Below, piece by piece: positions 1 through 7,650 of a stretch of DNA of 64,000 nucleotides; position 1 is the stretch's first letter; every line of letters begins with the position of its first letter. Under the pieces are notes generated by a model. That model was not told where the DNA came from. It saw only the letters and a program-made list of their open reading frames with translations, and did not search any database. Origin of the DNA: JAICYJ01 sp963766445. Lineage in GTDB: Bacteria; Actinomycetota; Thermoleophilia; Gaiellales; JAICJC01. The translations under genes were made by a program, and so were the position numbers. Where the stretch lies: NCBI GenBank assembly GCA_963766445.1, contig CAVXZW010000014.1:158659-222658 (forward strand). The letters are read 5' to 3'.

Positions 1-2
1 GC

Positions 3-74
3 AACTACGACATGGCCACCGGCATCGGCTCGCCGCGGATCAGCGCGATCGCGGCGGCGCTGTCGCACCCGTAG
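3..74 (+). CDS. C-terminal end of a sedolisin-like (peptidase S53) protease, partial
   Basis: The reading frame open at the left edge ends with TAG and encodes 23 residues containing YDMATGIGSPR. In S53 serine-carboxyl peptidases (sedolisin/kumamolisin) the mature protein ends in a Ca-binding loop of the form G-Y-D-x-x-T-G-x-G-S-P followed by a short Ala-rich helix, which is what is seen here (SAIAAAL). The rest of the gene lies outside the window. Its end overlaps the convergent PLP-enzyme gene by about 35 bp. The assignment rests on one short motif only. Confidence 0.5.
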   Translation, partial: NYDMATGIGSPRISAIAAALSHP

Positions 75-1170
75 CGGCGTCGAGCGCCTGCGACAGGTCG
101 GCCCACAGGTCGTCGGGGTGCTCGAGCCCGACCGACATCCGCAGCAGCCCCGGTGCGACGCGGCCGGCCGGCTCGATCCGGTCGCGCCGCTCGATCAGGG
201 ACTCCACGCTGCCGAGGCTGGTCGCGGGGTGGATCAGCTGCAGCGAGCGCTCCAGCGTCTCGGCCTGCTCGGCCGTCTCCAGCACGAACGACAGCAGCCC
301 GCCGTACCCGCCCCGCATCTGGCGTGAGGCCAGGTCGTGGCCGAGGTCGCTGGGCAGGCCCGGGTAGTTGACGGCGGTCACCGCGGGGTGCTCGCTGAGC
401 CGCCCGGCCAGGTCCAGCGCCGTCTCGCAGTGCTGCCGCACCCGCACTGCCAGCGTGCGCAGGCCGCGCATCAGCAGCCACGACGGGTCGGGCCCGAGCA
501 CGGTGCCGGTCTCGCCGCGCACGTAGAGGATCGACTCGGCCAGCTCTTCGTCGCGCAGGGTCAGCACGCCCGCCAGCGTGTCGGAGTGGCCCGACAGCGA
601 CTTGGTCGCGCTCTGCACGCAGACGTCGGCGCCGAGGTCGAGCGGCAGCTGCAGGAGTGGCGTGGCGGTGGTGTTGTCGCAGACCAGCAGCCCGCCTCCG
701 GCGTGCACCGCGTCGGCGGCGGCGGCGATGTCGATCACCTCCATGTTCGGGTTTGCGGGCGTCTCGATCAGGGTCAGCGCGGCGCCGTCGGCGGCGCGCC
801 GCAGGTCATCCATGTCGGTGGCGCCGTAGCGGCGCACCTCGACGCCCCACGGCTCCAGGATCGACCCGCACAGCGTCTCGAACCCGTAGTAGCCGGCGTC
901 GGGGATGGCCAGCGCCCGACCCGGCCGCAATACCGCCAGGCTCAGCGTCGTCCAGGCCGCCATGCCGCTGGCACAGACGATCGCGCGTGCATCCTCGAGC
1001 TCACCCAGCAGCCCCTCGGCCTCCTCCGCCACCGGCACGGTGGTGCGGCCGTAGGGCGACCCACCCTGGGCGGGCGGGACGTTGTTGAAGGTGACCGCGC
1101 GCTGCAGCACCGGCGCTAGCCCGGCACGTGGCTCGCGGGAGGCGCCGACCAGCTTCGACTCTCGGTGCAT
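40..1170 (-). CDS. Cys/Met metabolism PLP-dependent enzyme (cystathionine gamma-synthase/lyase family)
   Basis: The 376-residue protein has the fold-type I trans-sulfuration enzyme pattern: SGMAAW (phosphate loop, about residue 68), ETPANPNM (about 136), CDNTTATP (about 164), and the PLP lysine at K190 in the motif SATKSLSGHSD. The length fits the family (380-400). The family contains cystathionine gamma-synthase, cystathionine lyases, methionine gamma-lyase and O-acetylhomoserine sulfhydrylase, and the substrate cannot be fixed from sequence alone. The ATG start is supported by TAGTCT six bases upstream. The gene lies 14 bp after serS on the same strand, so it may also receive read-through from that operon. 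Confidence 0.85.
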   Translation of the reverse strand: MHRESKLVGASREPRAGLAPVLQRAVTFNNVPPAQGGSPYGRTTVPVAEEAEGLLGELEDARAIVCASGMAAWTTLSLAVLRPGRALAIPDAGYYGFETLCGSILEPWGVEVRRYGATDMDDLRRAADGAALTLIETPANPNMEVIDIAAAADAVHAGGGLLVCDNTTATPLLQLPLDLGADVCVQSATKSLSGHSDTLAGVLTLRDEELAESILYVRGETGTVLGPDPSWLLMRGLRTLAVRVRQHCETALDLAGRLSEHPAVTAVNYPGLPSDLGHDLASRQMRGGYGGLLSFVLETAEQAETLERSLQLIHPATSLGSVESLIERRDRIEPAGRVAPGLLRMSVGLEHPDDLWADLSQALDAATGATAPPRSR

Positions 1171-1176
1171 GCGCGG

Positions 1177-1182
1177 AGACTA
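1177..1182 (-). promoter_or_regulatory. -10 element (TAGTCT) of a leaderless promoter for the PLP enzyme
   Basis: TAGTCT ends six bases before the ATG at 1170 and there is no Shine-Dalgarno between them. It lies just past the serS stop codon, suggesting an internal promoter within the operon. No convincing -35 element is visible. Confidence 0.55.
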
Positions 1183-1184
1183 GA

Positions 1185-2459
1185 TCAGCGCGGCGCGAGC
1201 TCGGGCGGTGCGCCGAAAGCCTGCAGCGGCTCCGGCGTCCGCACCGACCCGTCGGCCTGCTGGCCGTACTCGATCAGCGCCAGCAGCGTGCGGCTGGAGG
1301 TGAGGGCGGTGCCGTTCAGCGTGTGCACGTGCCGCGGCCCCCCGGAAGCCGGGCGATAGCGGATTTCGAGCCGCCGCGACTGGAAGTCGGTGGTGTTGGA
1401 GCAGGACGTCAGCTCCCGGTAGCGCTGCTGGCCCGGCAGCCAGACCTCGATGTCGTACTTCTTGGCGGCGGCGGCGCCGAGGTCGCCCATCGGGATGTTC
1501 TGCACCTGGTAGTGGAACCCCAGCTCCTGGGCGATCTCCTCCTCGATCGCGAGCAGCTGGTCGTGCGTCTCCTGCGACTGGTCGGGCAGGCAGAACACGA
1601 ACATCTCCAGCTTGTCGAACTGGTGGACGCGGAAGATGCCGCGCGTGTCCTTACCGGCGGCGCCGGCCTCGCGGCGAAAGCACGGGGACAATCCGACGTA
1701 GCGAAGCGGCAGCTGCGACTCCTCCAGGATCGCGCCCGCGTGCAGCGACGCCAGCGGCACCTCGGCCGTGCCGACCAGGAACAGGTCGTCCTGCTCGACG
1801 GCGTAGGCCTGCTCGCGCGCCTCCGGGAACATGCCGGTGCCCTCCATCGCCGGCTCGCGCACCAGCACCGGCGGCACCACGGGCAGGAAGCCCTTGGCGG
1901 TCAGCTTGTCCATGCCCCACTGCACCATCGCCAGCTCCAGCCGCACCAGGTCGCCCAGCAGGTAGTGGAAGCGGCTGCCCGACACCTTCGCGGCGGCCTC
2001 GATGTCGATCAGGCCCAATCCGTCGGGCCCGGCCAGCTCGAGGTGATCCTTCGGCTCGAACCCGAAGTCCGGCTTCTGGCCGTGGGTGCTGATGGTGACC
2101 GAGTCATCCTCGGACATGCCGTCGGCGGCGGTCGGGTCTGGCAGGTTCGGCATGCGCAGCATCAGCTTGCGGATGCGCTCGGTGATCTCGCCCAAAGCGC
2201 CCTCGTCGGTCGCCTGCTCGGCCTTCAGCTGGGCCTGGCGGGCGATCGGGATCGAGGTGTCCTCGCCCTTCTGCTTGGCCTCGGCGATCGCCTTGGCCGC
2301 CGCGTTGTTCGCCGCCCGTGCTCCCTCGACGGCGGCCTGCAGGCGCCGGCGCTCACCGTCCAGCTCCAGGAACGCGTCGACCAACTCGCCGGCGCCGCGG
2401 CGCGCGAGCGCTTCGCGGACGCGGTCCGGCTCTGAGCGGATCAGCTTCGCGTCGATCAC
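1185..2459 (-). CDS. serS: serine--tRNA ligase
   Basis: SerRS charges tRNA-Ser (and tRNA-Sec precursors) with serine in the cytoplasm. The 424-residue length is normal. An N-terminal coiled-coil arm (about residues 30-100) precedes the class II catalytic core. Motif 2 is visible as SPCFRREAGAAGKDTRG and motif 3 as NGTALTSSRTLLALIE. The TSCSNTTDFQSRR serine-binding stretch is intact. The start is GTG, overlapping the TGA of the upstream HAD gene (GTGA), so translation is probably coupled. It is the third gene of a cytochrome c - HAD - serS operon. Confidence 0.97.
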   Translation of the reverse strand: MIDAKLIRSEPDRVREALARRGAGELVDAFLELDGERRRLQAAVEGARAANNAAAKAIAEAKQKGEDTSIPIARQAQLKAEQATDEGALGEITERIRKLMLRMPNLPDPTAADGMSEDDSVTISTHGQKPDFGFEPKDHLELAGPDGLGLIDIEAAAKVSGSRFHYLLGDLVRLELAMVQWGMDKLTAKGFLPVVPPVLVREPAMEGTGMFPEAREQAYAVEQDDLFLVGTAEVPLASLHAGAILEESQLPLRYVGLSPCFRREAGAAGKDTRGIFRVHQFDKLEMFVFCLPDQSQETHDQLLAIEEEIAQELGFHYQVQNIPMGDLGAAAAKKYDIEVWLPGQQRYRELTSCSNTTDFQSRRLEIRYRPASGGPRHVHTLNGTALTSSRTLLALIEYGQQADGSVRTPEPLQAFGAPPELAPR

Positions 2460-3286
2460 GACCTGGCTGAGACTAACGCTTCCAGGAAGCGAGCGACGCC
2501 GTCGTGCTCCGGCCCCGGGACGGTCGCTTCGGCCTCGTCGAGCAGGATCTGGTCGGCGCCCTCGATGGCCACGCCGAAGCCGGCGTCGCGCAGCAGCTCG
2601 ATGTCGTTGGCGCCGTCGCCGAACGAGACAACGCAGGCCGGCTCGATCGAGATGCGGTCACACACCCACTCCAGCGCGCTGCCCTTGGAGACGCCCGGCT
2701 GGGCCACCTCCAGAAAGAACGGCAGCGATTTGGCGATGAACAGGCGGTCGCCGAACTGGGCCCGCAGCTCGACCTGGAGCGCGTCCAGCAGCTCCGGCTC
2801 GCCGACCACGACGATCTTGGTGGTGGGCTGGGTCAGCCACCGCTCGAGGTCGCCCACGGGATGTGCCTCCAGCTTGGCGTGGCGGGCGTACTCGAGCGCG
2901 TACACGTTCAGCTCGTCGACGTAGAGCTCGTCGTCGACGTAGACGTTGCAGTGCTGGTCGCGCTTGCGGCAGGCCTCGATCACCTCGCGCGCGAGCGGCA
3001 CCGGCATCGGCTCGTGCCGCAGCCATTCGCCGGACTGGGGATCGGCGATCAGCGCGCCCTGGTAACAGATCAGCGGCGCGGTTACGCCCAGCTGCAGGGC
3101 GAAGGGGCGCGACGAGCGCAGCATCCGCCCCGTTGCCACGATCGGCACCACGCCGGCGGCGGCGATCGCCTTCACGGCCGCGATCAGGCGCGGGCGCAGC
3201 TCGAGTGTCTCGGGCAAGATCGTGCGGTCGAGGTCCATCGCGACGGCGCGCACGGTGCCGGCGTCGAGCGCGACCGGCAGGGTCAC
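2456..3286 (-). CDS. Cof-type HAD-IIB family phosphatase
   Basis: The 276-residue protein starts at a GTG that overlaps the stop of the upstream cytochrome gene. The frame is open further upstream, but only as the shadow of that gene. HAD motif I is D18-L-D20-R-T, with the nucleophile D18 and general acid D20. Motif II is ATGR (about residue 50) and motif IV is GDGANDIELL near residue 225, with a type IIB cap between motifs II and III. Members of this family dephosphorylate sugar phosphates, FMN and other small phosphoesters. The physiological substrate is unknown. D-R-T replaces the more common D-G-T in motif I, which is tolerated in the family. Confidence 0.85.
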   Translation of the reverse strand: MTLPVALDAGTVRAVAMDLDRTILPETLELRPRLIAAVKAIAAAGVVPIVATGRMLRSSRPFALQLGVTAPLICYQGALIADPQSGEWLRHEPMPVPLAREVIEACRKRDQHCNVYVDDELYVDELNVYALEYARHAKLEAHPVGDLERWLTQPTTKIVVVGEPELLDALQVELRAQFGDRLFIAKSLPFFLEVAQPGVSKGSALEWVCDRISIEPACVVSFGDGANDIELLRDAGFGVAIEGADQILLDEAEATVPGPEHDGVARFLEALVSARS

Positions 3287-3588
3287 TTCGTCTCCCCCGA
3301 CAGGTAGGCGGCGATCTGATCGACGTCCGACCCGCCCAGCAGGCCCTTCGGCATGCCCGGCCGGCCGTCGATGATCGCGCGCCGCACCTGCTCGAGCTGG
3401 GGCCGGTTGGCCGGATCGAGCAGGTTGGTGGCGTTCCGAACCGGGGTCTTTGCGCTGGCGGAGATGCCGTGGCAGGAGGCGCACTTCTGCATGTAGAGGT
3501 ACTGCGAGTGGTGTACGGCGGACTCGCCGCCGCAGCCGACGGCCGCCGTGAGTGCGATCACAATCGCTGTCGCTGCCGCCAACCGCAT
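3283..3588 (-). CDS. c-type cytochrome, predicted lipoprotein
   Basis: The 101-residue precursor has a hydrophobic N-terminal segment ending in a lipobox-like AAVGC (Cys19), so it is probably anchored on the outer face of the membrane. One haem-binding CASCH motif (residues 36-40) and a candidate axial methionine in GRPGMPKG (M79) define a single-haem cytochrome c of the cbb3/class I kind. The start is ATG 3588 rather than the longer open frame, because TACGCT ends six bases upstream of it. It is the first gene of the operon with HAD and serS and is divergent from the siroheme decarboxylase gene, hinting at a haem link. Confidence 0.85.
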   Translation of the reverse strand: MRLAAATAIVIALTAAVGCGGESAVHHSQYLYMQKCASCHGISASAKTPVRNATNLLDPANRPQLEQVRRAIIDGRPGMPKGLLGGSDVDQIAAYLSGETK

Positions 3589-3594
3589 CGCGCG

Positions 3595-3604
3595 AGCGTA
3601 TCCT
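3595..3604. promoter_or_regulatory. overlapping divergent -10 elements
   Basis: On the minus strand TACGCT (3595-3600) ends six bases before the cytochrome ATG at 3588. On the plus strand TATCCT (3599-3604) ends nine bases before ATG 3614. The two hexamers share TA at 3599-3600, so the two promoters should compete for RNA polymerase. Confidence 0.55.
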
Positions 3605-3613
3605 TCAGGTTCG

Positions 3614-4651
3614 ATGGATGACGCCGACAGGACACTCTGCGATCTGATCCAGAACGACTTTCCGGTGGTGGCACGGCCGTACGCCGCGCTGGGCGAGCGG
3701 CTGGGGGAGACCGAGCAGCAGGTGCTGGAGCGGATCGCGCGGCTGCGGCGGGACCGGATCATCCGCCAGATCTCGGCCATCTTCGACACGCGCCGGCTGG
3801 GCTATCGCTCGTGCCTGGTGGCCGCGCGCACGTCGGCCGAGCGGGCCGACGATGCGGCCGCGGCGATCAACACGCATCCCGGCGTCACTCACAACTACGA
3901 GCGCGAGCACGACTTCAACATCTGGTTCACCGTGGGCGTGCCGCCCAACTCGGCGATCGGGCTCGACCGCACGATCGAGCTGCTGGGCGAGCTGGCCGAG
4001 GTCGACGTGATCAGGCCGCTGCCGGCGCTGAAGTTCTTCAAGATCGGCGTCGACCTCGACATCCAGGGAGGCCGCGACCCGGCCGCGAAGCGCGCCAAGC
4101 GCGAGCTGACGCTGCCGACGCCGCCGCCGGAGGCGCTGGGCGATCAGGACATCGCCGCGATCCGGGCGCTGCAGGCCGACCTGCGGGGAGTGCCGGAGCC
4201 GTTCGCGGCACCGGCGGAGCGGGCCGGCTTCACCGTCGACGAGCTGCTGGCCAAGGCCGGGGAGTTCCACGCCACCGGCCAGATGCGCCGCTTCGCGGCG
4301 GTGCTCTACCACCGCTCGGCCGGGTTCGTCTACAACGGCATGGGCGTGTGGAAGGTGCCGGAGGACGACGTCGAGTCGGTCGGCCAGCTGATGGCGGCCT
4401 ACCGCGGCGTGTCGCACTGCTACCAGCGGCCGACCTATCCCGACTGGCCCTACAACCTGTTCTCGATGACGCACGGGCGCACCAAGCAGGAGTGCGAGGA
4501 CGTGCTCGACGCGATCTCCGGCGAGACCGGGCTGACCGAGCGGATCACGCTCTACTCGACCAAGGAGTGGAAGAAGACGCGGCTCGTCTACTTCAGCCCC
4601 GACGCCGAGGAGTGGGAGCGCAGGCACGCGCCGGAGCTGCAGCCGGCCTGA
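3614..4651 (+). CDS. siroheme decarboxylase, fused AhbA-AhbB type (Lrp/AsnC-like)
   Basis: The 345-residue protein contains two Lrp/AsnC-like modules in one chain. In the first (about residues 1-165) a winged-helix start is followed by RQISAIFD and the motif HNYEREHDFNIWF (H93-N94-Y95). The second (about 190-345) repeats this as RRFAAVLYHR, then HCYQRPTYPDWPYNLF. These paired His/Tyr/Arg motifs mark the AhbA/AhbB and NirD/L/G/H siroheme decarboxylases, which make 12,18-didecarboxysiroheme for haem or haem d1 synthesis. Many databases label such proteins as AsnC regulators. The start is ATG 3614, behind TATCCT. The stop overlaps the next ATG (TGATG). Confidence 0.75.
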   Translation: MDDADRTLCDLIQNDFPVVARPYAALGERLGETEQQVLERIARLRRDRIIRQISAIFDTRRLGYRSCLVAARTSAERADDAAAAINTHPGVTHNYEREHDFNIWFTVGVPPNSAIGLDRTIELLGELAEVDVIRPLPALKFFKIGVDLDIQGGRDPAAKRAKRELTLPTPPPEALGDQDIAAIRALQADLRGVPEPFAAPAERAGFTVDELLAKAGEFHATGQMRRFAAVLYHRSAGFVYNGMGVWKVPEDDVESVGQLMAAYRGVSHCYQRPTYPDWPYNLFSMTHGRTKQECEDVLDAISGETGLTERITLYSTKEWKKTRLVYFSPDAEEWERRHAPELQPA

Positions 4652-5064
4652 TGCGGATCGAGCGGGCGGGCAGCGCGGACGCCGTCGCGGCCGTGCAGCC
4701 GCTGTTCGACAACGCGCTACGGCCGCAGGCGGTGGAGCGGTTCCTGGCTGACCCGACGCACCACCTGCTGGTCGCCTACAGCGGTGAGGCGGAGAGGGCG
4801 GCCGGGTTCGTGAGCGGTGTCGAGATGACGCACCCCGACAAGGGCACCGAGATGTTCCTGTACGAGCTCGCCGTCGATCAGGCGTCGCGCAACCAGGGGG
4901 TCGGGCGGTCGCTGGTGCGGGCGCTCGCCGACCTGGCCCGCGACCGCGGCTGCTACGGGATGTGGGTGCTGACCGACGACGGGAACCCGGCGGCGCTGCG
5001 GGCCTACGCGGCCGCCGGGGGCGAGCGGGAGCCGGTGGCCCTGATGTTCAGCTGGACGTTCTAG
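4651..5064 (+). CDS. GNAT family N-acetyltransferase (AAC(3)-I-like)
   Basis: The 137-residue single-domain GNAT begins at an ATG overlapping the previous stop. The acetyl-CoA binding motif A is LAVDQASRNQGVGRSLV (about residues 70-86), preceded by MFLYEL and followed by WVLTDDGNPAALRAY. The FLYELAV...NPAALR layout resembles aminoglycoside 3-N-acetyltransferase type I relatives, but this is weak evidence for drug modification. A protein or small-molecule acetyltransferase is equally possible. Coupling to the siroheme decarboxylase gene may be only transcriptional. Confidence 0.75.
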   Translation: MRIERAGSADAVAAVQPLFDNALRPQAVERFLADPTHHLLVAYSGEAERAAGFVSGVEMTHPDKGTEMFLYELAVDQASRNQGVGRSLVRALADLARDRGCYGMWVLTDDGNPAALRAYAAAGGEREPVALMFSWTF

Positions 5065-5080
5065 GCGGATCTCACGCGCC

Positions 5081-5572
5081 ATGGCCGGGACCCGTTCTCC
5101 ACATGTGAAGCTGCCGCCCTTTCAGCTGTTGCTCGACCGCCACTCCGGGGAGCTGTTCCGGTTCCTGTCGGCGTCGGTGGGGCCGGTGGATGCGGAGGAC
5201 GCGTTCCAGGAGACCTTCCTGTCGGCGCTGCGGGCGTATCCGAAGCTACGGGATGCGTCCAACCTGCGGGCCTGGCTGTTCCAGATCGCGCACCGAAAGG
5301 CGCTGGATGTGCACCGCGCGCGGGGGCGGAATCCGATCCCGGTCGAGCAGGTGCCGGAGGTGTCGGTGAGCGCGGGTGGGGAGGCGGAGCCGGCGCTGTG
5401 GCGGGCGGTGCGCCGTTTGCCGGACAAGCAACGTACGGCGGTGTTCCTGCGCTTCGCGGCCGACCTGGATTACGCCCAGATCGGCGTGGCATTGAGCTGC
5501 AGCGAGCCGGCGGCGCGCCAAAACGTGCGCGCGGGGCTGGCGACGATCCGGAAGGGGTGGGCAGATGGATGA
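5081..5572 (+). CDS. RNA polymerase sigma factor, ECF (sigma-70) family
   Basis: The 163-residue protein has sigma region 2 at about residues 18-85 (DAEDAFQETFLSAL, then LRAWLFQIAHRKALD) and region 4 at about 105-158 (LPDKQRTAVFLRFAADLDYAQIG). It lacks regions 1 and 3, as in ECF factors. It overlaps the alkyltransferase gene downstream by 8 bp, in the position where an anti-sigma gene usually lies. No anti-sigma factor is seen nearby, so control may be transcriptional or through the alkyltransferase. Confidence 0.85.
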   Translation: MAGTRSPHVKLPPFQLLLDRHSGELFRFLSASVGPVDAEDAFQETFLSALRAYPKLRDASNLRAWLFQIAHRKALDVHRARGRNPIPVEQVPEVSVSAGGEAEPALWRAVRRLPDKQRTAVFLRFAADLDYAQIGVALSCSEPAARQNVRAGLATIRKGWADG

Positions 5573-6137
5573 TCGACTGAGCAGGTTCATGGATCGCGCG
5601 CAGGCGGAGGGTCTGGTGGACGTCGCATACACGGAGACGGACTCGCCGGTCGGCCGGCTGCTGGTGGCGGTCACCGACCGCGGGCTGGTGCGGGTCAGCT
5701 TCCAGCGGGAGCGGCGCGACGACGTGCTCGAGGAACTGGCCGAGCGGCTGTCGCCGCGGGTGCTGGAGGCGCCGCGACGGCTGGACGAGGTGCGGCGCGA
5801 GTTGGATCAGTACTTCCAGGGCGAGCGGACGGAGTTCGAGCTGCCGCTGGACTGGTCGCTGACGTCGACGCCGTTTCGGCGGAAGGTGCTCGAGCGCACG
5901 GCGCAGGTGCCCTACGGGGCGACCATCAGTTACCGCGACGCCGCCGAGGCGGCCGGCAACGAGCGGGCGGTGCGGGCGGCGGGGACGGCGCTTGGCGCCA
6001 ACCCGATCCCGATCGTGGTGCCCTGCCACCGCGTGCTTCGCACCGGCGGTGCGCTGGGCGGGTACGGCGGCGGCCTGGACGCAAAGCGGTTCCTGCTCGA
6101 CCTCGAGTCGGGTCGCTCAACCGTCACGGGCGGGTAA
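5565..6137 (+). CDS. ogt: methylated-DNA--protein-cysteine S-methyltransferase
   Basis: The 190-residue suicide enzyme removes O6-alkyl groups from guanine. The acceptor Cys154 is in the invariant PCHRV motif, followed by GGYGGGLDAKRFLLDLE, and the DNA-binding helix RAVRAAGTALGANP precedes it. The start overlaps the sigma gene by 8 bp, so translation is coupled. The N-terminus has about 20 extra residues (MDDRLSRFMDRAQAEGLVDV) ahead of the usual first strand. This reminds me of the short helical N-termini of anti-sigma factors, but that is speculation. The last codons run into a repeated element. Confidence 0.93.
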   Translation: MDDRLSRFMDRAQAEGLVDVAYTETDSPVGRLLVAVTDRGLVRVSFQRERRDDVLEELAERLSPRVLEAPRRLDEVRRELDQYFQGERTEFELPLDWSLTSTPFRRKVLERTAQVPYGATISYRDAAEAAGNERAVRAAGTALGANPIPIVVPCHRVLRTGGALGGYGGGLDAKRFLLDLESGRSTVTGG

Positions 6138-6186
6138 CGGCCAGGTCACGGGTGATGCGACGGTGCCCGGCACCCTTGTATCACCC
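6123..6186. repeat. 64-bp direct repeat, copy 1 (REP-like)
   Basis: Copy 1 of a 64-bp unit repeated at 6232-6295 with 53 of 64 positions identical. It contains the palindromic core GGTGCCCGGCACC. It begins inside the last codons of the alkyltransferase gene. Confidence 0.8.
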
Positions 6187-6231
6187 GAGGGGCCGGGCAC
6201 CGGGCGTGCCGCTCAACCAAGCCGGTCGCTA

Positions 6232-6295
6232 GTCACGGGAAGGTGACGGCCAGGTCACGGGCGTAACGACGGTGCCCGGCACCGTCGTTCCACCC
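6232..6295. repeat. 64-bp direct repeat, copy 2, with a 25-bp perfect palindrome
   Basis: Copy 2 of the unit at 6123-6186. At 6265-6289 it contains arms AACGACGGTGCC and GGCACCGTCGTT separated by one base: a perfect 12-bp inverted repeat. It lies between two convergent genes, so it may also end transcription from both sides. A close relative is found inside the helicase gene at 12144-12168. Confidence 0.8.
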
Positions 6296-6304
6296 CGCCG
6301 GCTG

Positions 6305-7030
6305 TCAGAACTCGATCTCGAGCCCGTCGTGGGCGACGCCGGCGCGCTCGCCGAGCCACGCTTCCAGGTCGGTGTGCGTGCCGGTGCGATGGCCGACGTG
6401 CGTGAACAGCGTGCGTCGCGGCTTCAGCTTCGGCAGCAGCTCGAGCGTCTCGGTCATCGCCATGTGCCCGCTGCCCGGGCGGTCGCGGGTCGACCCGTCC
6501 ACCACCAGCACGTCGGCGTTGCGGGCCAGCTTCGAGTCGGGCGGATCGCCCACGTCGGGCGCGTAGACCAGGCTGCCGCCCTCCGCGGTGGTGAACCGGA
6601 ACGCGACCGTGCGCGCGTTGCTCGAGTGCGCCACGTCGAACGCCTGCGCCACCAACCCGTTGCCGAGCTCGAGGTGCACGCCCGGCGTCAGGTGCATCAC
6701 CCGGAAGTCGATGCGCGGGAAGATCGTCCGCACGCCCCGCTCCGTCTCCTTGGTCATGTGCAGCGGCAGCCGCCCCGCCTTCGACAGCACGTGCAGGCCG
6801 AGCATGTGATCGTGATGGTGGTGCGTCAGCAGGATCGCCTCCGGTACCACCCCCACCCCCAGCAGCTGCTGGTAGGCGTCCGGGCCGGCGTCGACCAGGA
6901 TCCGACCGTCCACCAGCAGCGACGAGCGCAACCGGCGGTCGCGCCGGTCGGACGACGTGCACTGCTCGCATTCACAGCCCAGCCGCGGGATCGGCCAGGC
7001 CGCCGACGAGCCCAGCACCAGCGCCTTCAG
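6305..7030 (-). CDS. MBL-fold metallo-hydrolase (PhnP/RNase Z-like)
   Basis: The protein is about 241 residues. An N-terminal LGSSAAWP strand is followed by a GCECEQC cysteine cluster, typical of the extra zinc site of PhnP/PqqB-type enzymes. Then come THHHHDHMLGL (metal ligands), a second histidine in DVAHSSN, and a C-terminal FTHVGH. PhnP-like enzymes cleave cyclic phosphodiesters, but the substrate here is unknown. The start is uncertain: CTG at 7030 overlaps the cytochrome b stop (CTGA) and gives the expected N-terminus, while GTG at 7018 is the nearest conventional start. It is the third gene of the molybdoenzyme operon. Confidence 0.8.
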   Translation of the reverse strand: MKALVLGSSAAWPIPRLGCECEQCTSSDRRDRRLRSSLLVDGRILVDAGPDAYQQLLGVGVVPEAILLTHHHHDHMLGLHVLSKAGRLPLHMTKETERGVRTIFPRIDFRVMHLTPGVHLELGNGLVAQAFDVAHSSNARTVAFRFTTAEGGSLVYAPDVGDPPDSKLARNADVLVVDGSTRDRPGSGHMAMTETLELLPKLKPRRTLFTHVGHRTGTHTDLEAWLGERAGVAHDGLEIEF

Positions 7031-7650
7031 AGCTCGCGCTCCCACTTGGCGTGGTGCTCGCGCGCCCAGTCCCGGCGCACTGTGCCAAGCACCATCCCGC
7101 GCAGCGAGTGGCGGGTGGACGGGTTCAGCATTGCCATGTAGAGGTGACCGATCACGAGCGGAATGGCAATGTACATGGCGATGTCGTGCACGAGGATCGC
7201 GCTGGTGCCGCGGAACCCGGCGTCGACCTCCTGCAGGTACATCAACGTGCCGCTGATCGTGAACACCACCATCAGCCCCGCGATCACCGCCGTGTTCAGC
7301 TTCTGACCCGCGTTGAACCGACCCTGCGGCGGCTTGGGACCGATCTGCCGCACCTGCCACTTCAGCCAGCGACGGTCGTCGTCATCGAACCGGTCGATCT
7401 GGCCGACGGTGCGGCGCAGCCCGCCGGTTGAGGAGCTCACGATCAGGATCGTGCCGAACCAGAAGGCCAGCGCCGCTCCCAGGTGGATCGACTTCCAGAG
7501 CCGGCGGTTGGCCGCCACCTCCGCCAGCGACGGCAGGTAGAGGATCAACCCGGTCACCAGCATCGTCAGGAACGAGACGGCGAGCAGCCAGTGCAGCGCC
7601 TGCTCGGTGCCGCTGAACCGCCGCACATACTCGGGGCGATCAGTAGCCAT
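7027..7650 (-). CDS. membrane cytochrome b (di-haem b561/FdnI-like) partner of the molybdoenzyme
   Basis: The 207-residue protein has four predicted membrane helices with paired histidines: ALHWLLAVSF (helix 1), IHLGAALAFWFG (helix 2), and VHDIAMYIAIPLVIGHLY (helix 4). This is the layout of bacterial cytochrome b561 and formate-dehydrogenase gamma subunits. It overlaps the oxidoreductase gene by 11 bp and so is probably the electron-transfer partner that links it to the quinone pool, as YedZ/MsrQ does for YedY/MsrP, although the fold here looks more FdnI-like. The start is taken as MATDRPEY (ATG 7650). An ATG four codons upstream is also in frame. Confidence 0.8.
   Translation of the reverse strand: MATDRPEYVRRFSGTEQALHWLLAVSFLTMLVTGLILYLPSLAEVAANRRLWKSIHLGAALAFWFGTILIVSSSTGGLRRTVGQIDRFDDDDRRWLKWQVRQIGPKPPQGRFNAGQKLNTAVIAGLMVVFTISGTLMYLQEVDAGFRGTSAILVHDIAMYIAIPLVIGHLYMAMLNPSTRHSLRGMVLGTVRRDWAREHHAKWEREL

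Noticed and set aside
1128..2435. A 435-codon plus-strand frame opposite serS
   Set aside because: Low-complexity shadow of serS, which is complete with class II synthetase motifs.
3614..4651. AsnC/Lrp transcriptional regulator
   Set aside because: The two HNYxR/HCYxR...YNL(W/F) motifs and the double-module build fit siroheme decarboxylase better than a DNA-binding regulator.
5061..6029. Long minus-strand frames opposite the sigma and alkyltransferase genes
   Set aside because: Pro/Arg-rich shadow translations typical of 70% GC DNA.
6123..6295. CRISPR array
   Set aside because: There are only two repeat copies, the unit is 64 bp with imperfect identity, there are no regular spacers and no cas genes are nearby.
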